Origin: Pseudomonadales bacterium
Lineage (GTDB): Bacteria > Pseudomonadota > Gammaproteobacteria > Pseudomonadales > Pseudohongiellaceae
NCBI GenBank assembly: GCA_024234365.1
Contig: JACKOK010000003.1
Span: forward strand, 1-64,000
DNA: 64,000 nucleotides
Direction: 5' to 3'
Shown one piece after another: positions 34,786 through 44,755 of the stretch. Position numbers and translations under genes: made by a program. The first letter of the stretch is position 1; each line of letters begins with the position of its first letter. The notes beneath the pieces were generated by a model that saw only the letters and a list, made by a program, of their open reading frames with translations, searched no databases and was not told where the DNA came from.

Positions 34786-37571
34786 GCATCGACGGCATCC
34801 AGTACGAGGTCAACGCGGCCAATAATCTGTTGCAGGAGTGCCTGTCGCAGGGGCTGGACTTGCCGTATTTCTGCTGGCACCCCTGCATGGGTTCTGTCGG
34901 AGCCTGTCGTCAGTGTGCCGTCAAACAGTATCGCGATGCCGATGACACCAAGGGGACGCTGGTCATGGCCTGCATGACCCCGATCACGGATGGCGGTATC
35001 TACTCCATACAGGATTCCCAGGCGGTGGATTTCCGCTCCCATGTCATCGAGAGTCTGATGATCAGCCACCCGCATGATTGCCCGGTATGTGAGGAGGGGG
35101 GCGAGTGTCATCTGCAGGATATGACGCAGATGTCGGGGCACAATTATCGTCGTTATGATTTTCAGAAGGTGACGCACCGCAACCAGAATCTCGGCCCCTT
35201 CCTCAATCATGAAATGAACCGCTGCATTGCCTGTTACCGCTGTGTGCGTTTCTATGGCGACTATGCCGGGGGCAGTGATCTGGTCGCCCTGGCCTCCCAT
35301 CATCATGTGTATTTCGGGCGCCATGAGGAGGGCACGCTGGAGAACGAGTTCAGCGGCAATCTGGTGGAGGTGTGTCCGACCGGGGTGTTTACCGACAAGA
35401 CCTTCAGTGCCCATTACAGCCGCAAGTGGGATCTGCAGACGGCTCCTTCCATCTGCAGCGGCTGCGGCGTGGGTTGCAACACGAGCCCGGGTGAGCGTTA
35501 TGGCTCGCTGCGGCGCATCGTCAACCGCTACCACCACGACATTAATGGCTATTTTCTCTGCGATCGTGGACGTTTCGGCTATGACGCCAACAACAGCCCA
35601 CAACGCGTAACGGAACCGGTTTTTGCCCAGGCGCGGATCAACGGCAACAGTGAAGCATCGGCACACAAGAGCATGACGGCGCTTGAGGCTGCGCGGCAGT
35701 TCGAGGCCATGACAGGGGGCGAGGTCATCGGTATCGGCTCCCCCAGAGCATCGCTGGAGAGCAATATCGCGCTGCTGCAACGGGTGGGAGCGGAAAACTT
35801 CTATCCCGGCCTCAGTGACGGGGAGCTGGCCTGTGTCCGCGAGGTGTTGCTGCTGTTGCGGGAGCCTGGCCTGCACTGCCCGGATATACGCGGCCTGGAG
35901 CAATGCGACTGCGTGCTGTTGGTGGACGAGGACCTGAGCAATACCAGTGCCCGCATGGCCCTGGCGCTGCGCCAGGCGACGCGCAATGCCGCCACTGCGA
36001 TGGCAACTGCTGCCCGTATTCCCCCCTGGCAGGATGCTGCCGTGCGCGAACTCGCACAGCATGAGCGCAGCCCCCTGATTATCCTCAGTCCGCAGGGAAC
36101 CCGGCTGGACGATGTGGCAAGTGATACCTTTCTGGGTACAGTAGCGCAGCAGATCCGTTTGCTGAATGCCATCAGTCGCTGTCTCGATCCCCATTTCGAT
36201 GCGCCGGTGGAATCCCCCGAGCTTGTCGCGCGTGCCGAGACGATTGCCGGCGCGCTGGTGCAGGCCACCCGGCCCTGTCTGGTGTCGGGAATCAGTGCAC
36301 AGAGTCCGGCGCTGATACAGGCCACTGCCAATGTGGCCCGTGCCCTGCGAATACGCAGAAAAGGCGAGACGGAATCTCCCGTCGATCTGTGTTTTGCGAT
36401 GCCGGAGGCCAATACCCTGGGGTTGGCTTTGTTGGCAGAGGGTAGTGCCAATACTCTCTCGGCGGCATTGTCGCGGCTTGCACAGGGCAAGGCGGACGCG
36501 GCCATCGTGCTGGAGAATGATCTGTTCCGGCGTGCTCCGGCCGCGCAGGTGAACGCGGCGCTGGCGGGGCAGTTGCCACTTGTTGTGCTGGATCATCTGC
36601 ACAATGCCTTCAATGCGCATGCGCGCCTGTTGCTGCCAGCCGCCAGCCCGGCGGAGAGCAATGGCAGCTGGGTGAATTACGAAGCAAGGGCGCAGAGTGC
36701 CTACCGGGTATTTGCACCGAAAGAGCCGCTGCGGGCCTCCTATGAGTGGCTGACACCGGCCGACCCCGTGCAGTTGCCGCTCATCGGCAGTGAGGAGATT
36801 CTGGCGCAGTTTGCCTCCGCGCATCCCGGTTTTGCCGCCTTGCGCAAATTGCTGACGCAGCGCGAGGGCTTGTCTGCGGTGATGAAGAGCCCGCGACAAT
36901 TACCCCGTTACAGCGGCCGCACGGCCATGCAGGCCGACAAGCATGTGCATGAGTACCGGCAGACGCTGGATCCGCAGTCACCGCTGTCCTTCTCCATGGA
37001 AGGGGTGCCCCTGCAGAAGGATTCCAGTCTGCTCTCCGTCGCCTGGGCGCCCGGCTGGAACTCCAACCAGGCCATCAGCAAGTTTCAGCAGGAAATCAAT
37101 GGCGAATTGCAGCAGGGCTGTAAAGGCGTGCATCTGCTGACGCGTGATGGCGTTGATGCTTCGTATACACAAACAGCGCAACTCTCTGAAAAAACGTTGA
37201 GTCCCTACTTCATCAGCCATCTGTTTGGTGGCGAGGAAATCAGTGCCGAGGCGGCGGCAATTCAGGCGCGTGCGTCTGGCCCCTATGCCTGCATTGACGA
37301 CAAGCGGGCCCGTGAACTCGGGGTAAACCAACACGGGCGTATCGCTGTGCATGCCGGGGAACTGAGCGTGACGTTGCCGGTGCTCATCCGGCAACGCATC
37401 GCGCCGGGCGGCATCGGTATTTATTGCGCGGGGGAGCTGGATCGTTTCACGCTGGCGCAGGAGCTGCGTGTCGAGGCCGTGGCGGAAGAGCCGGACATGC
37501 TGCTGCGCAGCCGTGAGATGTTCCGGCATCTGCTCATCAATGATTCCTGGCAGGGGAGGAACGGCGCATGA
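34773..37571 (+). CDS. nuoG: NADH-quinone oxidoreductase subunit G
   Basis: The 932-residue iron-sulfur subunit starts MAKISIDGIQYEVNAANNLL. Ligand motifs occur in order: 2Fe-2S in YFCWHPCMGSVGACRQC plus a later Cys; a His/Cys set HDCPVCEEGGECHLQ; CIACYRC with CPTG; and the extra N7 cluster CSGCGVGC followed by FLCDRGRFGY. The rest is a molybdopterin-oxidoreductase-like domain without cofactor ligands. N7 groups it with the E. coli-type NuoG. It overlaps nuoF at its start and nuoH by 4 bp at its end. Confidence 0.97.
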   Translation: MAKISIDGIQYEVNAANNLLQECLSQGLDLPYFCWHPCMGSVGACRQCAVKQYRDADDTKGTLVMACMTPITDGGIYSIQDSQAVDFRSHVIESLMISHPHDCPVCEEGGECHLQDMTQMSGHNYRRYDFQKVTHRNQNLGPFLNHEMNRCIACYRCVRFYGDYAGGSDLVALASHHHVYFGRHEEGTLENEFSGNLVEVCPTGVFTDKTFSAHYSRKWDLQTAPSICSGCGVGCNTSPGERYGSLRRIVNRYHHDINGYFLCDRGRFGYDANNSPQRVTEPVFAQARINGNSEASAHKSMTALEAARQFEAMTGGEVIGIGSPRASLESNIALLQRVGAENFYPGLSDGELACVREVLLLLREPGLHCPDIRGLEQCDCVLLVDEDLSNTSARMALALRQATRNAATAMATAARIPPWQDAAVRELAQHERSPLIILSPQGTRLDDVASDTFLGTVAQQIRLLNAISRCLDPHFDAPVESPELVARAETIAGALVQATRPCLVSGISAQSPALIQATANVARALRIRRKGETESPVDLCFAMPEANTLGLALLAEGSANTLSAALSRLAQGKADAAIVLENDLFRRAPAAQVNAALAGQLPLVVLDHLHNAFNAHARLLLPAASPAESNGSWVNYEARAQSAYRVFAPKEPLRASYEWLTPADPVQLPLIGSEEILAQFASAHPGFAALRKLLTQREGLSAVMKSPRQLPRYSGRTAMQADKHVHEYRQTLDPQSPLSFSMEGVPLQKDSSLLSVAWAPGWNSNQAISKFQQEINGELQQGCKGVHLLTRDGVDASYTQTAQLSEKTLSPYFISHLFGGEEISAEAAAIQARASGPYACIDDKRARELGVNQHGRIAVHAGELSVTLPVLIRQRIAPGGIGIYCAGELDRFTLAQELRVEAVAEEPDMLLRSREMFRHLLINDSWQGRNGA

Positions 37572-38530
37572 AGTTTGAAGTCGGTTCAGCCCTCAGTATC
37601 GCTGCGATTTTGTTTACCGTGATCGTGGTCGCGGCCATGCTGATCTGGGTGGAGCGCCGCTTGCTCGGCCTGTGGCAGGAACGCCTGGGGCCCAATCGTG
37701 TCGGCCCCTTTGGTCTGCTGCAGGTGGTGGCGGACATGATCAAGATTTTCACCAAGGAAGACTGGGTGCCGCCGTTTGCGGATCGCTTCAGCTTCCTGCT
37801 TGCGCCGCCCATCATCATGGTGGTGATTCTGCTGAGTTTCTCTGTTATTCCCTTCGCGCCGGGAGTGGGGGTGATCGACTCCGACATCGGCGTACTCTTT
37901 GTGCTCGCCATGGCCTCTCTCGGCGCCTACAGCGTGATGCTGGGCGGTTTGTCCTCCAACAACAAGTACGCGCTGCTAGGCAGCCTGCGGGCAGCAGCGC
38001 AGATGGTCAGCTATGAGGTGTTCATGGGTATCTCCCTGCTGGGCGTGGTTGCCCTGGCCGGGACCTTCAATCTGCGCGAGATCGTTCTGTCCCAGGCGGA
38101 TGGCTGGTACATCCTGCCGCAGTGCGTGGGCTTTCTGATTTTTGTGATTGCCGGAGTCGCCGAGAGCCATCGCCTTCCCTTCGATATTCCCGAGGCGGAG
38201 CAGGAAATCGTGGCGGGTTACCATACCGAGTATTCCGGAATGAAATTCGGTATGTTCTTTGTGGGCGAGTATCTTGGTGTGGTGCTGGTGTCCTCGCTGA
38301 TCGTTGTCCTGTTCTTTGGCGGCTGGCTGGGCCCGGCCTTTCTGCCTCCCATCGTCTGGTTTGTGCTCAAGGCCTCGGTGTTCGTTGCCTTCTTCGTGCT
38401 ACTGCGTGCCGCCATCCCGCGGCCACGCTACGACCAGTTGATGAATTACGGTTGGCTGTTTCTGTTGCCGCTGTCCCTGCTCAATCTGTTGCTCACAGGC
38501 GCTTTCGTTCTGTGGCAGGAGGGAATGTGA
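37568..38530 (+). CDS. nuoH: NADH-quinone oxidoreductase subunit H
   Basis: The 320-residue membrane subunit has about eight hydrophobic helices. Loop motifs include WVERRLLGLWQERLGPNRVGPFGLLQ, the strongly acidic FDIPEAEQEIVAGYHTEYSGMKF quinone-loop region and a late RAAIPRPRYDQLMNYGWLFLLP segment. NuoH forms much of the quinone channel and couples to the proton-pumping arm. It overlaps nuoG and shares TGATG-type contact with nuoI (1-bp overlap of stop and start). Confidence 0.98.
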   Translation: MKFEVGSALSIAAILFTVIVVAAMLIWVERRLLGLWQERLGPNRVGPFGLLQVVADMIKIFTKEDWVPPFADRFSFLLAPPIIMVVILLSFSVIPFAPGVGVIDSDIGVLFVLAMASLGAYSVMLGGLSSNNKYALLGSLRAAAQMVSYEVFMGISLLGVVALAGTFNLREIVLSQADGWYILPQCVGFLIFVIAGVAESHRLPFDIPEAEQEIVAGYHTEYSGMKFGMFFVGEYLGVVLVSSLIVVLFFGGWLGPAFLPPIVWFVLKASVFVAFFVLLRAAIPRPRYDQLMNYGWLFLLPLSLLNLLLTGAFVLWQEGM

Positions 38531-39069
38531 TGCTGCGCCTGATCAAGGACACCCTCATCAGCCAGGTGGTGACGCTGTGGAAAGTGTTCCTGCACGCCTT
38601 TGACAAGACCGACACGGTGGAATACCCCGACGTCAAGCCACAGATGTTCTCACGCTGGCGCGGGCGCATCATTCTCAGCCGCGACCCGGACGGTGAAGAG
38701 CGTTGCGTGGCCTGCAATCTGTGCGCCGTGGCCTGCCCGGTGGACTGTATTGCGCTGCAAAAGGCAGAAGACGAGGAGGGGCGCTGGTATCCCGAATTTT
38801 TCCGCATCAATTTTTCGCGCTGCATCATGTGCGGTTTCTGCGAGGAAGCCTGCCCGACACATGCCATCCAACTGACACCCGATTTCGAGATGGCGGAGTA
38901 TGTGCGTCAGGACATGGTATGGGAGAAGGAGGACCTGCTGATCAGCGGCACCGGCAAGTATCACGATTACAACTTCTACCGCATTGCCGGGAAAAAGATC
39001 GGTGGCAAGGACAAGGGGGAGGCGCGCAATGAGGCGGTGCCGGTGAACGTGAGGAGCCTGCTGCCATGA
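38530..39069 (+). CDS. nuoI: NADH-quinone oxidoreductase subunit I
   Basis: The 179-residue subunit carries two 4Fe-4S clusters: CVACNLCAVACPVDC and CIMCGFCEEACPTHA (N6a/N6b). The N-terminal MLRLIKDTLISQVVTLWKVF helix places it against the membrane arm, passing electrons toward NuoB. The start overlaps the nuoH stop by one base, and the end overlaps nuoJ by 4 bp. The length matches the family. Confidence 0.98.
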   Translation: MLRLIKDTLISQVVTLWKVFLHAFDKTDTVEYPDVKPQMFSRWRGRIILSRDPDGEERCVACNLCAVACPVDCIALQKAEDEEGRWYPEFFRINFSRCIMCGFCEEACPTHAIQLTPDFEMAEYVRQDMVWEKEDLLISGTGKYHDYNFYRIAGKKIGGKDKGEARNEAVPVNVRSLLP

Positions 39070-39548
39070 CTCTGCTTTTTTACAGTGCCGGGGCCATTGC
39101 CCTCATCGCCACCCTGTCCGTCATTCTCAGTAGCAATGTCGTGCATGCGCTGGTGTATCTCATTATTTCCCTGCTCTCGGTGGCGGTGATCTTCTTTGCG
39201 CTGGGGGCACCCTTTGCCGCCATGCTGGAGGCCATAGTCTATGCCGGAGCCATCATGGTGCTGTTCCTGTTTGTCATGATGATGCTCAACCTCGGGCAGG
39301 CGACAGAGGATGAGGAGCGAGCGTGGATGCAACCCTCCCTGTGGATCGGGCCGGGGCTGCTGAGCGGGATTTTGTTGCTGCTGTTTGTCAGCACGCTGCT
39401 GACCCATGATGTGACACTGGCACCGGTAGAGGTGAGTGTGCGCGACATCAGCCTGCTGCTGTTCGGCCCCTGGCTGCTGGCGGTGGAACTGGCGTCAATG
39501 CTGCTGCTGGCTGGTCTGATTGCCGCCTATCACCTGGCCAAGAAATGA
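39066..39548 (+). CDS. nuoJ: NADH-quinone oxidoreductase subunit J
   Basis: The 160-residue membrane subunit has five hydrophobic helices. The third contains the pi-bulge-type segment EAIVYAGAIMVLFLFVMMMLNL, conserved in NuoJ and involved in coupling. The start MTLLFYSAGAIALIATLSVI overlaps the nuoI stop (ATGA). The end is 9 bp from nuoK. No unusual features. Confidence 0.96.
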   Translation: MTLLFYSAGAIALIATLSVILSSNVVHALVYLIISLLSVAVIFFALGAPFAAMLEAIVYAGAIMVLFLFVMMMLNLGQATEDEERAWMQPSLWIGPGLLSGILLLLFVSTLLTHDVTLAPVEVSVRDISLLLFGPWLLAVELASMLLLAGLIAAYHLAKK

Positions 39549-39557
39549 GAGGACGAG

Positions 39558-39866
39558 ATGGACGCGATTCCCTATGAACATGGCCTGATTCTCGCCGCCA
39601 TCCTGTTTGTATGCGGGCTGCTGGGCGTGTTGACCCGACGCAATATTGTCTTCGTGCTGATGTCGCTGGAGATCATGCTCAATGCCTGTGGTCTGGCCTT
39701 CGTGGTGGCCTCTGCGCGTTGGCAGCATGCGGAAGGGCAGATCATGTATCTGATGATTCTCACGCTGGCGGCGGCAGAAGTTGCGGTCGGGCTGGGGCTC
39801 ATTATTCAGATGTACCGACGTTTCCACACCGTGGACATCAGTGTGCTCAACGAGATGAAGGGCTGA
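39558..39866 (+). CDS. nuoK: NADH-quinone oxidoreductase subunit K
   Basis: The 102-residue subunit (MrpC-like) has three hydrophobic helices. Conserved membrane glutamates occur in LMSLEIMLNACGLAFV and ILTLAAAEVAVGLGLI, as needed for proton translocation. AGAGGACGAG upstream of the ATG acts as ribosome binding site. It lies 4 bp before nuoL. Confidence 0.97.
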   Translation: MDAIPYEHGLILAAILFVCGLLGVLTRRNIVFVLMSLEIMLNACGLAFVVASARWQHAEGQIMYLMILTLAAAEVAVGLGLIIQMYRRFHTVDISVLNEMKG

Positions 39867-39870
39867 CACC

Positions 39871-41763
39871 ATGCAAGAGTGGACTGGACTGCTACCCGCG
39901 TTTCCCCTGGCCGGTTTTGTGCTGCTGGTGCTCAGCCGTGGTCGTATGCCGCGGGGCATTGCCGGGGTGATCGGTGCGGGGAGTGTCGGCCTGTCCTTCC
40001 TGCTGGCGTTAACGATTGCGATCGGCGTGCTCAATAACGGTGGCCAGGCCTACACAACGGTGTTGTGGCAGTGGATGCAGGTGGGAGACTTTGCGCCCGG
40101 TTTCAGTTTCTATGTCGATGGACTTACGCTGGTGATGATTCTGGTGATCAGCGGGGTCGGGTTTCTGATTCATCTCTATGCGACCGCTTATATGGCGGAC
40201 GACCCGGGTTTCGCGCGCTTCTTCTCCTATATGAACCTCTTCGTTGCTGCCATGCTGGTGCTGGTATTGGCGGACAATCTGCTGCTGCTTTACCTCGGCT
40301 GGGAGGGGGTGGGGCTGTGCAGTTATCTGTTGATCGGTTTCTGGTATGACAAACCCGAAAATGGTTATGCCGCCCGCAAGGCTTTCGTGGTGACACGGGT
40401 GGGGGATACCTCGATGGCCATCGGTTTGTTTCTGCTCTTCAGCCAGTTGGGTACGCTGAATATTCAGCAGATGCTGATGCTGGCGCCACAGCAGTGGTCG
40501 GTCGGTTCCGGCATCGCGGTGGCGGCCTCGGCCTTGCTGTTGGGCGGAGCCGTGGGCAAGTCGGCGCAATTGCCCCTGCAGACCTGGTTGCCGGATGCGA
40601 TGGCTGGCCCCACGCCGATCAGTGCGCTGATACACGCGGCGACCATGGTGACGGCGGGGGTGTATCTGATTGCCCGCACCCATGTGCTGTTTGAGCTGGC
40701 GCCTTCGGTGCAGTTGTTGGTGGCCTTCATTGGACTGGCGACCTTGCTGATGTCCGGTTTCACTGCTCTGACCCAGACGGACATCAAACGTATTCTCGCT
40801 TATTCCACGATCAGCCAGATCGGTTATATGTTTCTTGCTCTGGGGGTGGGGGCCTGGTCGGCGGCGGTCTTCCACCTGATGACCCACGCCTTTTTCAAGG
40901 CACTGCTCTTTCTTGCAGCAGGCACCGTCATTCTCAGCCTGCACCATGAGCAGGACATTTTCCGCATGGGCGCCATGCGGCGGCGTCTGCCGGTGTCCTT
41001 CTGGTGCTTCCTGGTGGGCAGTGCCGCCCTGACGGCATTGCCCTTCACCTCCGGTTTCTACAGCAAGGACGAGATTCTGCTGGCCGCACTGGGCCAGGAG
41101 CATTATGGCATGCTGCTGTGGACAGGCGGCGTATTGGGGGCATTTTTGACCGCGCTATACAGTTTTCGTCTGGTCTTTGTCGTGTTCTTCGGACGCGACA
41201 GACATCAGGGCTCATCCCATGGCGAGGACCATGCCCATGCTGCCGTGATGGAGGCCATGAGCCCTGTCATGTTCTTCCCGCTGTTACTGCTGGGGCTGCT
41301 GGCACTGGGAGGTGGTTTCATTCACGTTCCCGTCGATACGGTATTCGGGGCCGTGCATGAGGAGGTTCACGCCAGCCAGTTCCTGCATGCCCTGATGATT
41401 CTGATTCCGATCTTTGGTGTGGTGATTGCCTGGGGGGTATATGGCAGTGCCTCCTACCAGAAGGCCGGAGAACATCTGCGCGAACGTCTGCTGGCTGCAC
41501 CGATAGGACGCCGCGCCTACCGCTTCTGGTTCAGTGGCTGGGGTATGGATGCTCTGTATCAGTGGCTCTTCGTGAATCCGTTTATGGTGCTTGCCAGGCT
41601 GAACCGCAAGGATGCCGTGGACCAGATATACGGCTGGGTAGCGCAGGCTGCCCGTGTTGGCAACAGTGTCGTGGTAATGCTGCAGACCGGCAATCTGCGC
41701 TGGTATGCCATCAGTCTGGTAGGCGGAATGGTGCTCGTGATTGGCCTGGGGGTGTGGCGATGA
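39871..41763 (+). CDS. nuoL: NADH-quinone oxidoreductase subunit L
   Basis: The 630-residue antiporter-like subunit has about 16 hydrophobic helices. Key proton-path blocks are LYLGWEGVGLCSYLLIGFW (Glu of helix five), GGAVGKSAQLPLQTWLPDAMAGPTPISALIHAATMVTAGVYLI (Lys of helix seven, His of helix eight) and DIKRILAYSTISQIGYMFLALGV. A C-terminal lateral helix follows FWFSGWGMDALYQWLFV. It sits at the far end of the membrane arm. It overlaps nuoM by 4 bp. Confidence 0.98.
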   Translation: MQEWTGLLPAFPLAGFVLLVLSRGRMPRGIAGVIGAGSVGLSFLLALTIAIGVLNNGGQAYTTVLWQWMQVGDFAPGFSFYVDGLTLVMILVISGVGFLIHLYATAYMADDPGFARFFSYMNLFVAAMLVLVLADNLLLLYLGWEGVGLCSYLLIGFWYDKPENGYAARKAFVVTRVGDTSMAIGLFLLFSQLGTLNIQQMLMLAPQQWSVGSGIAVAASALLLGGAVGKSAQLPLQTWLPDAMAGPTPISALIHAATMVTAGVYLIARTHVLFELAPSVQLLVAFIGLATLLMSGFTALTQTDIKRILAYSTISQIGYMFLALGVGAWSAAVFHLMTHAFFKALLFLAAGTVILSLHHEQDIFRMGAMRRRLPVSFWCFLVGSAALTALPFTSGFYSKDEILLAALGQEHYGMLLWTGGVLGAFLTALYSFRLVFVVFFGRDRHQGSSHGEDHAHAAVMEAMSPVMFFPLLLLGLLALGGGFIHVPVDTVFGAVHEEVHASQFLHALMILIPIFGVVIAWGVYGSASYQKAGEHLRERLLAAPIGRRAYRFWFSGWGMDALYQWLFVNPFMVLARLNRKDAVDQIYGWVAQAARVGNSVVVMLQTGNLRWYAISLVGGMVLVIGLGVWR

Positions 41764-43277
41764 TTGTCGGGTGGCTGATTGCGATACTGTTTCTCGGCGG
41801 TGCGCTGGCCTGGGCCAGTGAGGCGCTGGATGCCCAACTGCCGAAGTTCATTGCCCTGTTGGCCTTGCTGGGCAGCGCGGTCCTGGTGGGCTGGCTGGCC
41901 CTGAGCGGGCAGGCCAATCCCCTGTCTCCCCAGGGGCAGTGGTGGGTGCTGGCGGATGCAAACTGGATCCCCCGCTTCGGGATTCGCTTTGCTGTGGGCG
42001 TTGATGGCCTTTCCCTGCTGATGCTGTTGCTGACCGTGTTCCTGGGGCTCATGGCACTGGGGGCTGCCTGGCACGAGATACGCGAGCGCAGCGGTTTCTT
42101 TTACTTCAATCTGCTGTGGACCCTGGCGGGGGTGGTCGGTGTGTTTACCTCCCTCGATCTGTTCCTGTTCTTTTTCTTCTGGGAGGTCATGCTGATTCCC
42201 ATGTACCTCATCATCGCGATTTGGGGACATGAGAACCGGGCCTATGCCGCGATGAAATTTTTCCTGTTCACACAGGTATCGGGCTTGCTGCTGCTGTTTG
42301 CCATCGTCTGTCTGGCCTGGTTTCACGCGCAGCAGTTTGGAGCCTTTAGTTTCGATTATTTCGCGCTGCAGGATGTGGTGCTGGAGGGGCGTGTGCAGAC
42401 CTGGCTCATGCTCGGTTTCTTTGTCGGTTTTGCCACCAAGCTGCCGGCATTTCCTTTCCATGCCTGGTTGCCCGATGCACATAGCCAGGCACCGACGGCG
42501 GGCAGCGTGCTGCTGGCCGGGGTGCTGCTGAAGACCGGAGCCTACGGTCTGATCCGCTTTACTGTGCCCCTGTTTCCGGAGGCCTCTGCCAGTTTTGCTC
42601 CATTTGCTATGGGGCTGGCAGCGGTGGGTATTCTCTACTGTGCCAAGCTGGCTTTTGCCCAGCAGGATCTCAAGCGTTTGATTGCCTACACCAGTGTCAG
42701 CCACATGGGCTTTGTCCTGCTGGGTGTCTATGCCTGGAATCTCTACGGCCTGCAGGGAGCGGTCATGACCATGCTGGCACACGGCTTCAGCGCTGCGGCC
42801 CTGTTCATGATAGCGGGAGGTCTTCAGCATCGTTTGCACACGCGTGATATGCAACGGATGAGCGGGCTGTGGTCGCGCCTGCCCATGCTGTCGGCGATGG
42901 CCCTGTTTTTCACCGTGGCGGCGGTGGGCATGCCAGGGCTGGGCAATTTCATTGGTGAGTTTTTGTCCCTGCTGGGGGCGTTCCAGGCGAGCCGCGTGGC
43001 GACGGTGTTTGCTGCCCTGGGTCTGGTGCTGTCGGCGGTGTATTCGCTGTGGGTCATTCAGAAAGTGTTTCATGGCCCCTTGTTGCTGCCTGCGGGGCAG
43101 GGAAGGGAGCCGGATGGCGGCTTGGCAGACCTCGGCACAGTGGAGCTTCTGTGCTATGGCCTGATGGCTTTGGGTCTGTTGTGGATGGGGCTGTATCCAC
43201 AGAGTTTTCTGGCGCATTCGGCATCGGTGCTGGAAGCCCTGCTGCAACAGACGGGGACACCGGGAGGAGGGGGCTGA
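41760..43277 (+). CDS. nuoM: NADH-quinone oxidoreductase subunit M
   Basis: The 505-residue antiporter-like subunit starts MIVGWLIAILFLGGALAWAS. Family blocks are FFFWEVMLIPMYLIIAIWG (Glu), KLPAFPFHAWLPDAHSQAPTAGSVLLAGVLLKTGAYGLIRF (Lys) and DLKRLIAYTSVSHMGFVLLG. It pumps protons in the membrane arm beside NuoL and NuoN. Its start overlaps the nuoL stop. It ends 2 bp before the nuoN start. Confidence 0.98.
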   Translation: MIVGWLIAILFLGGALAWASEALDAQLPKFIALLALLGSAVLVGWLALSGQANPLSPQGQWWVLADANWIPRFGIRFAVGVDGLSLLMLLLTVFLGLMALGAAWHEIRERSGFFYFNLLWTLAGVVGVFTSLDLFLFFFFWEVMLIPMYLIIAIWGHENRAYAAMKFFLFTQVSGLLLLFAIVCLAWFHAQQFGAFSFDYFALQDVVLEGRVQTWLMLGFFVGFATKLPAFPFHAWLPDAHSQAPTAGSVLLAGVLLKTGAYGLIRFTVPLFPEASASFAPFAMGLAAVGILYCAKLAFAQQDLKRLIAYTSVSHMGFVLLGVYAWNLYGLQGAVMTMLAHGFSAAALFMIAGGLQHRLHTRDMQRMSGLWSRLPMLSAMALFFTVAAVGMPGLGNFIGEFLSLLGAFQASRVATVFAALGLVLSAVYSLWVIQKVFHGPLLLPAGQGREPDGGLADLGTVELLCYGLMALGLLWMGLYPQSFLAHSASVLEALLQQTGTPGGGG

Positions 43278-43279
43278 CG

Positions 43280-44743
43280 ATGAGCATGGATCAATTACTG
43301 CTGCTGCTTCCCGCGCTTGTCGTCACGGCGACAACGGTGCTCTGCATGCTCGCGGTGGCAATACACCGTCGTCATCTTGTCAGTTGTGTCATTAGCGCAG
43401 TGGGCCTGTTGCTGGCGCTGCTGAGTTTGAGCGTTGCCATGCCGCTGGCGCCGCAGGAGGTGACGCCCCTGCTGCGGGTGGATGCCTTCTCCCTGTTCTT
43501 CACCGTGCTGGTTCTGGGCAGTGCACTCGTGGTCACGCTGTTCAGTTATCCCTATCTGTGCAATCTGGAAGACCAGCAGGATGAGTTCTATCTGTTGCTG
43601 AATATCTCGGTGCTCGGCGCGCTGGTCATGGTGAGCAGCACTCATTTCCTGACCGCCTTTCTGGGCATGGAAACCCTGAGTGTCTGCCTCTATGGCATGG
43701 TGGCCTATCCCTTGCACCGTAGCCGCACGGCCCAGTATCCGATGGAGGCGAGCCTGAAATATCTCGTGCTGTCGGCGGTATCCTCGGGTTTTGTGCTGTT
43801 TGGCATGGCATTGCTCTATGCCCAGAGCGGAACGCTGCATTTCACGGATATTTCCGCGGGGCTGGCCGGTGGGGCGCTTGTCCCGGCGAGCTATTATGTG
43901 CTGGCTTCGTTGCTGATCATCATGGGCTTTGCCTTCAAGCTTTCGCTGGTGCCCTTCCATTTGTGGACCCCCGATGTCTACGAGGGGGCACCGCTGCCCG
44001 CCACCAGTTTTCTGGCAACCGTAGGTAAACTGGCCATGGCGGCGTTGTTGATGCGTTTCATGAGTGTCAGCGAACTGTTGTCGAGCGCGGATATCCGTTA
44101 TGTGCTTAGCATCATTGCAGTATTTTCGATTCTGTTCGGAAATCTGCTGGCATTACGTCAGAGCAATCTCAAACGCCTGCTGTCCTATTCCTCCATCGCA
44201 CACATGGGCTATCTGCTGGTGGCGCTGATCACGTTGAATGCCACGGGACAGTCTCTCGGGGCGGAAGCCGTCAGCTTCTATCTGACGGCCTATGTGGTGA
44301 TGTCACTTGGCGCTTTTGGTGTCATGACGGTGGTGTCGGACAGCGCACAGGAGAGGGATCATATCGGTCATTACCAGGGCCTGTTCTGGCGCAACCCCTG
44401 GCTGGCGCTGGTGTTTACTGCCATGCTGCTGTCGCTGGCGGGCATTCCGCTGACAATCGGTTTTGTCGGCAAGTTCTATATCTTTGCGGCCGGTGTGCAG
44501 GGGGCTGAGTGGATGCTGCTCTTGGCCATGGTCGTGGGCAGCGGTATCGGGCTGTTCTACTACCTGCGCATTGTTTATCGCATGTTGGCACCACTTGAGC
44601 ATCATGATCCCTTTCCCGAGGCCGGTCTGCGTGAACTGCTGCCCCACGGCCTGTTGCTGTGCCTGCTGGTACTGCTGGTGCTGCCCGGAGTTCTGCCGGG
44701 CGGGTTGATGGCATTGGTGGAAACGGTGGTCAGAAGCCTTTAG
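43280..44743 (+). CDS. nuoN: NADH-quinone oxidoreductase subunit N
   Basis: The 487-residue antiporter-like subunit is the last gene of the operon. It starts MSMDQLLLLLPALVVTATTV with GGAGGAGGGGG just upstream. Proton-path blocks are FLGMETLSVCLYGMVAYPLHRSRTAQYPMEASLKYLVLSAVSSGF, FKLSLVPFHLWTPDVYEGAPLPATSFLATVGKLA and NLKRLLSYSSIAHMGYLLV. It is convergent with pxpA, 12 bp away, and no clear hairpin terminator fits in that gap. Confidence 0.98.
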   Translation: MSMDQLLLLLPALVVTATTVLCMLAVAIHRRHLVSCVISAVGLLLALLSLSVAMPLAPQEVTPLLRVDAFSLFFTVLVLGSALVVTLFSYPYLCNLEDQQDEFYLLLNISVLGALVMVSSTHFLTAFLGMETLSVCLYGMVAYPLHRSRTAQYPMEASLKYLVLSAVSSGFVLFGMALLYAQSGTLHFTDISAGLAGGALVPASYYVLASLLIIMGFAFKLSLVPFHLWTPDVYEGAPLPATSFLATVGKLAMAALLMRFMSVSELLSSADIRYVLSIIAVFSILFGNLLALRQSNLKRLLSYSSIAHMGYLLVALITLNATGQSLGAEAVSFYLTAYVVMSLGAFGVMTVVSDSAQERDHIGHYQGLFWRNPWLALVFTAMLLSLAGIPLTIGFVGKFYIFAAGVQGAEWMLLLAMVVGSGIGLFYYLRIVYRMLAPLEHHDPFPEAGLRELLPHGLLLCLLVLLVLPGVLPGGLMALVETVVRSL

Positions 44744-44755
44744 GCGACAGTTCAG

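Noticed and set aside
34725..36899. 724-codon frame opposite nuoG
   Set aside because: NuoG ligands and operon context are decisive. The opposite frame is compositional only.
41559..43247. 562-codon frame opposite nuoM
   Set aside because: Gln/His-rich low-complexity product, antisense to a clear complex I subunit.
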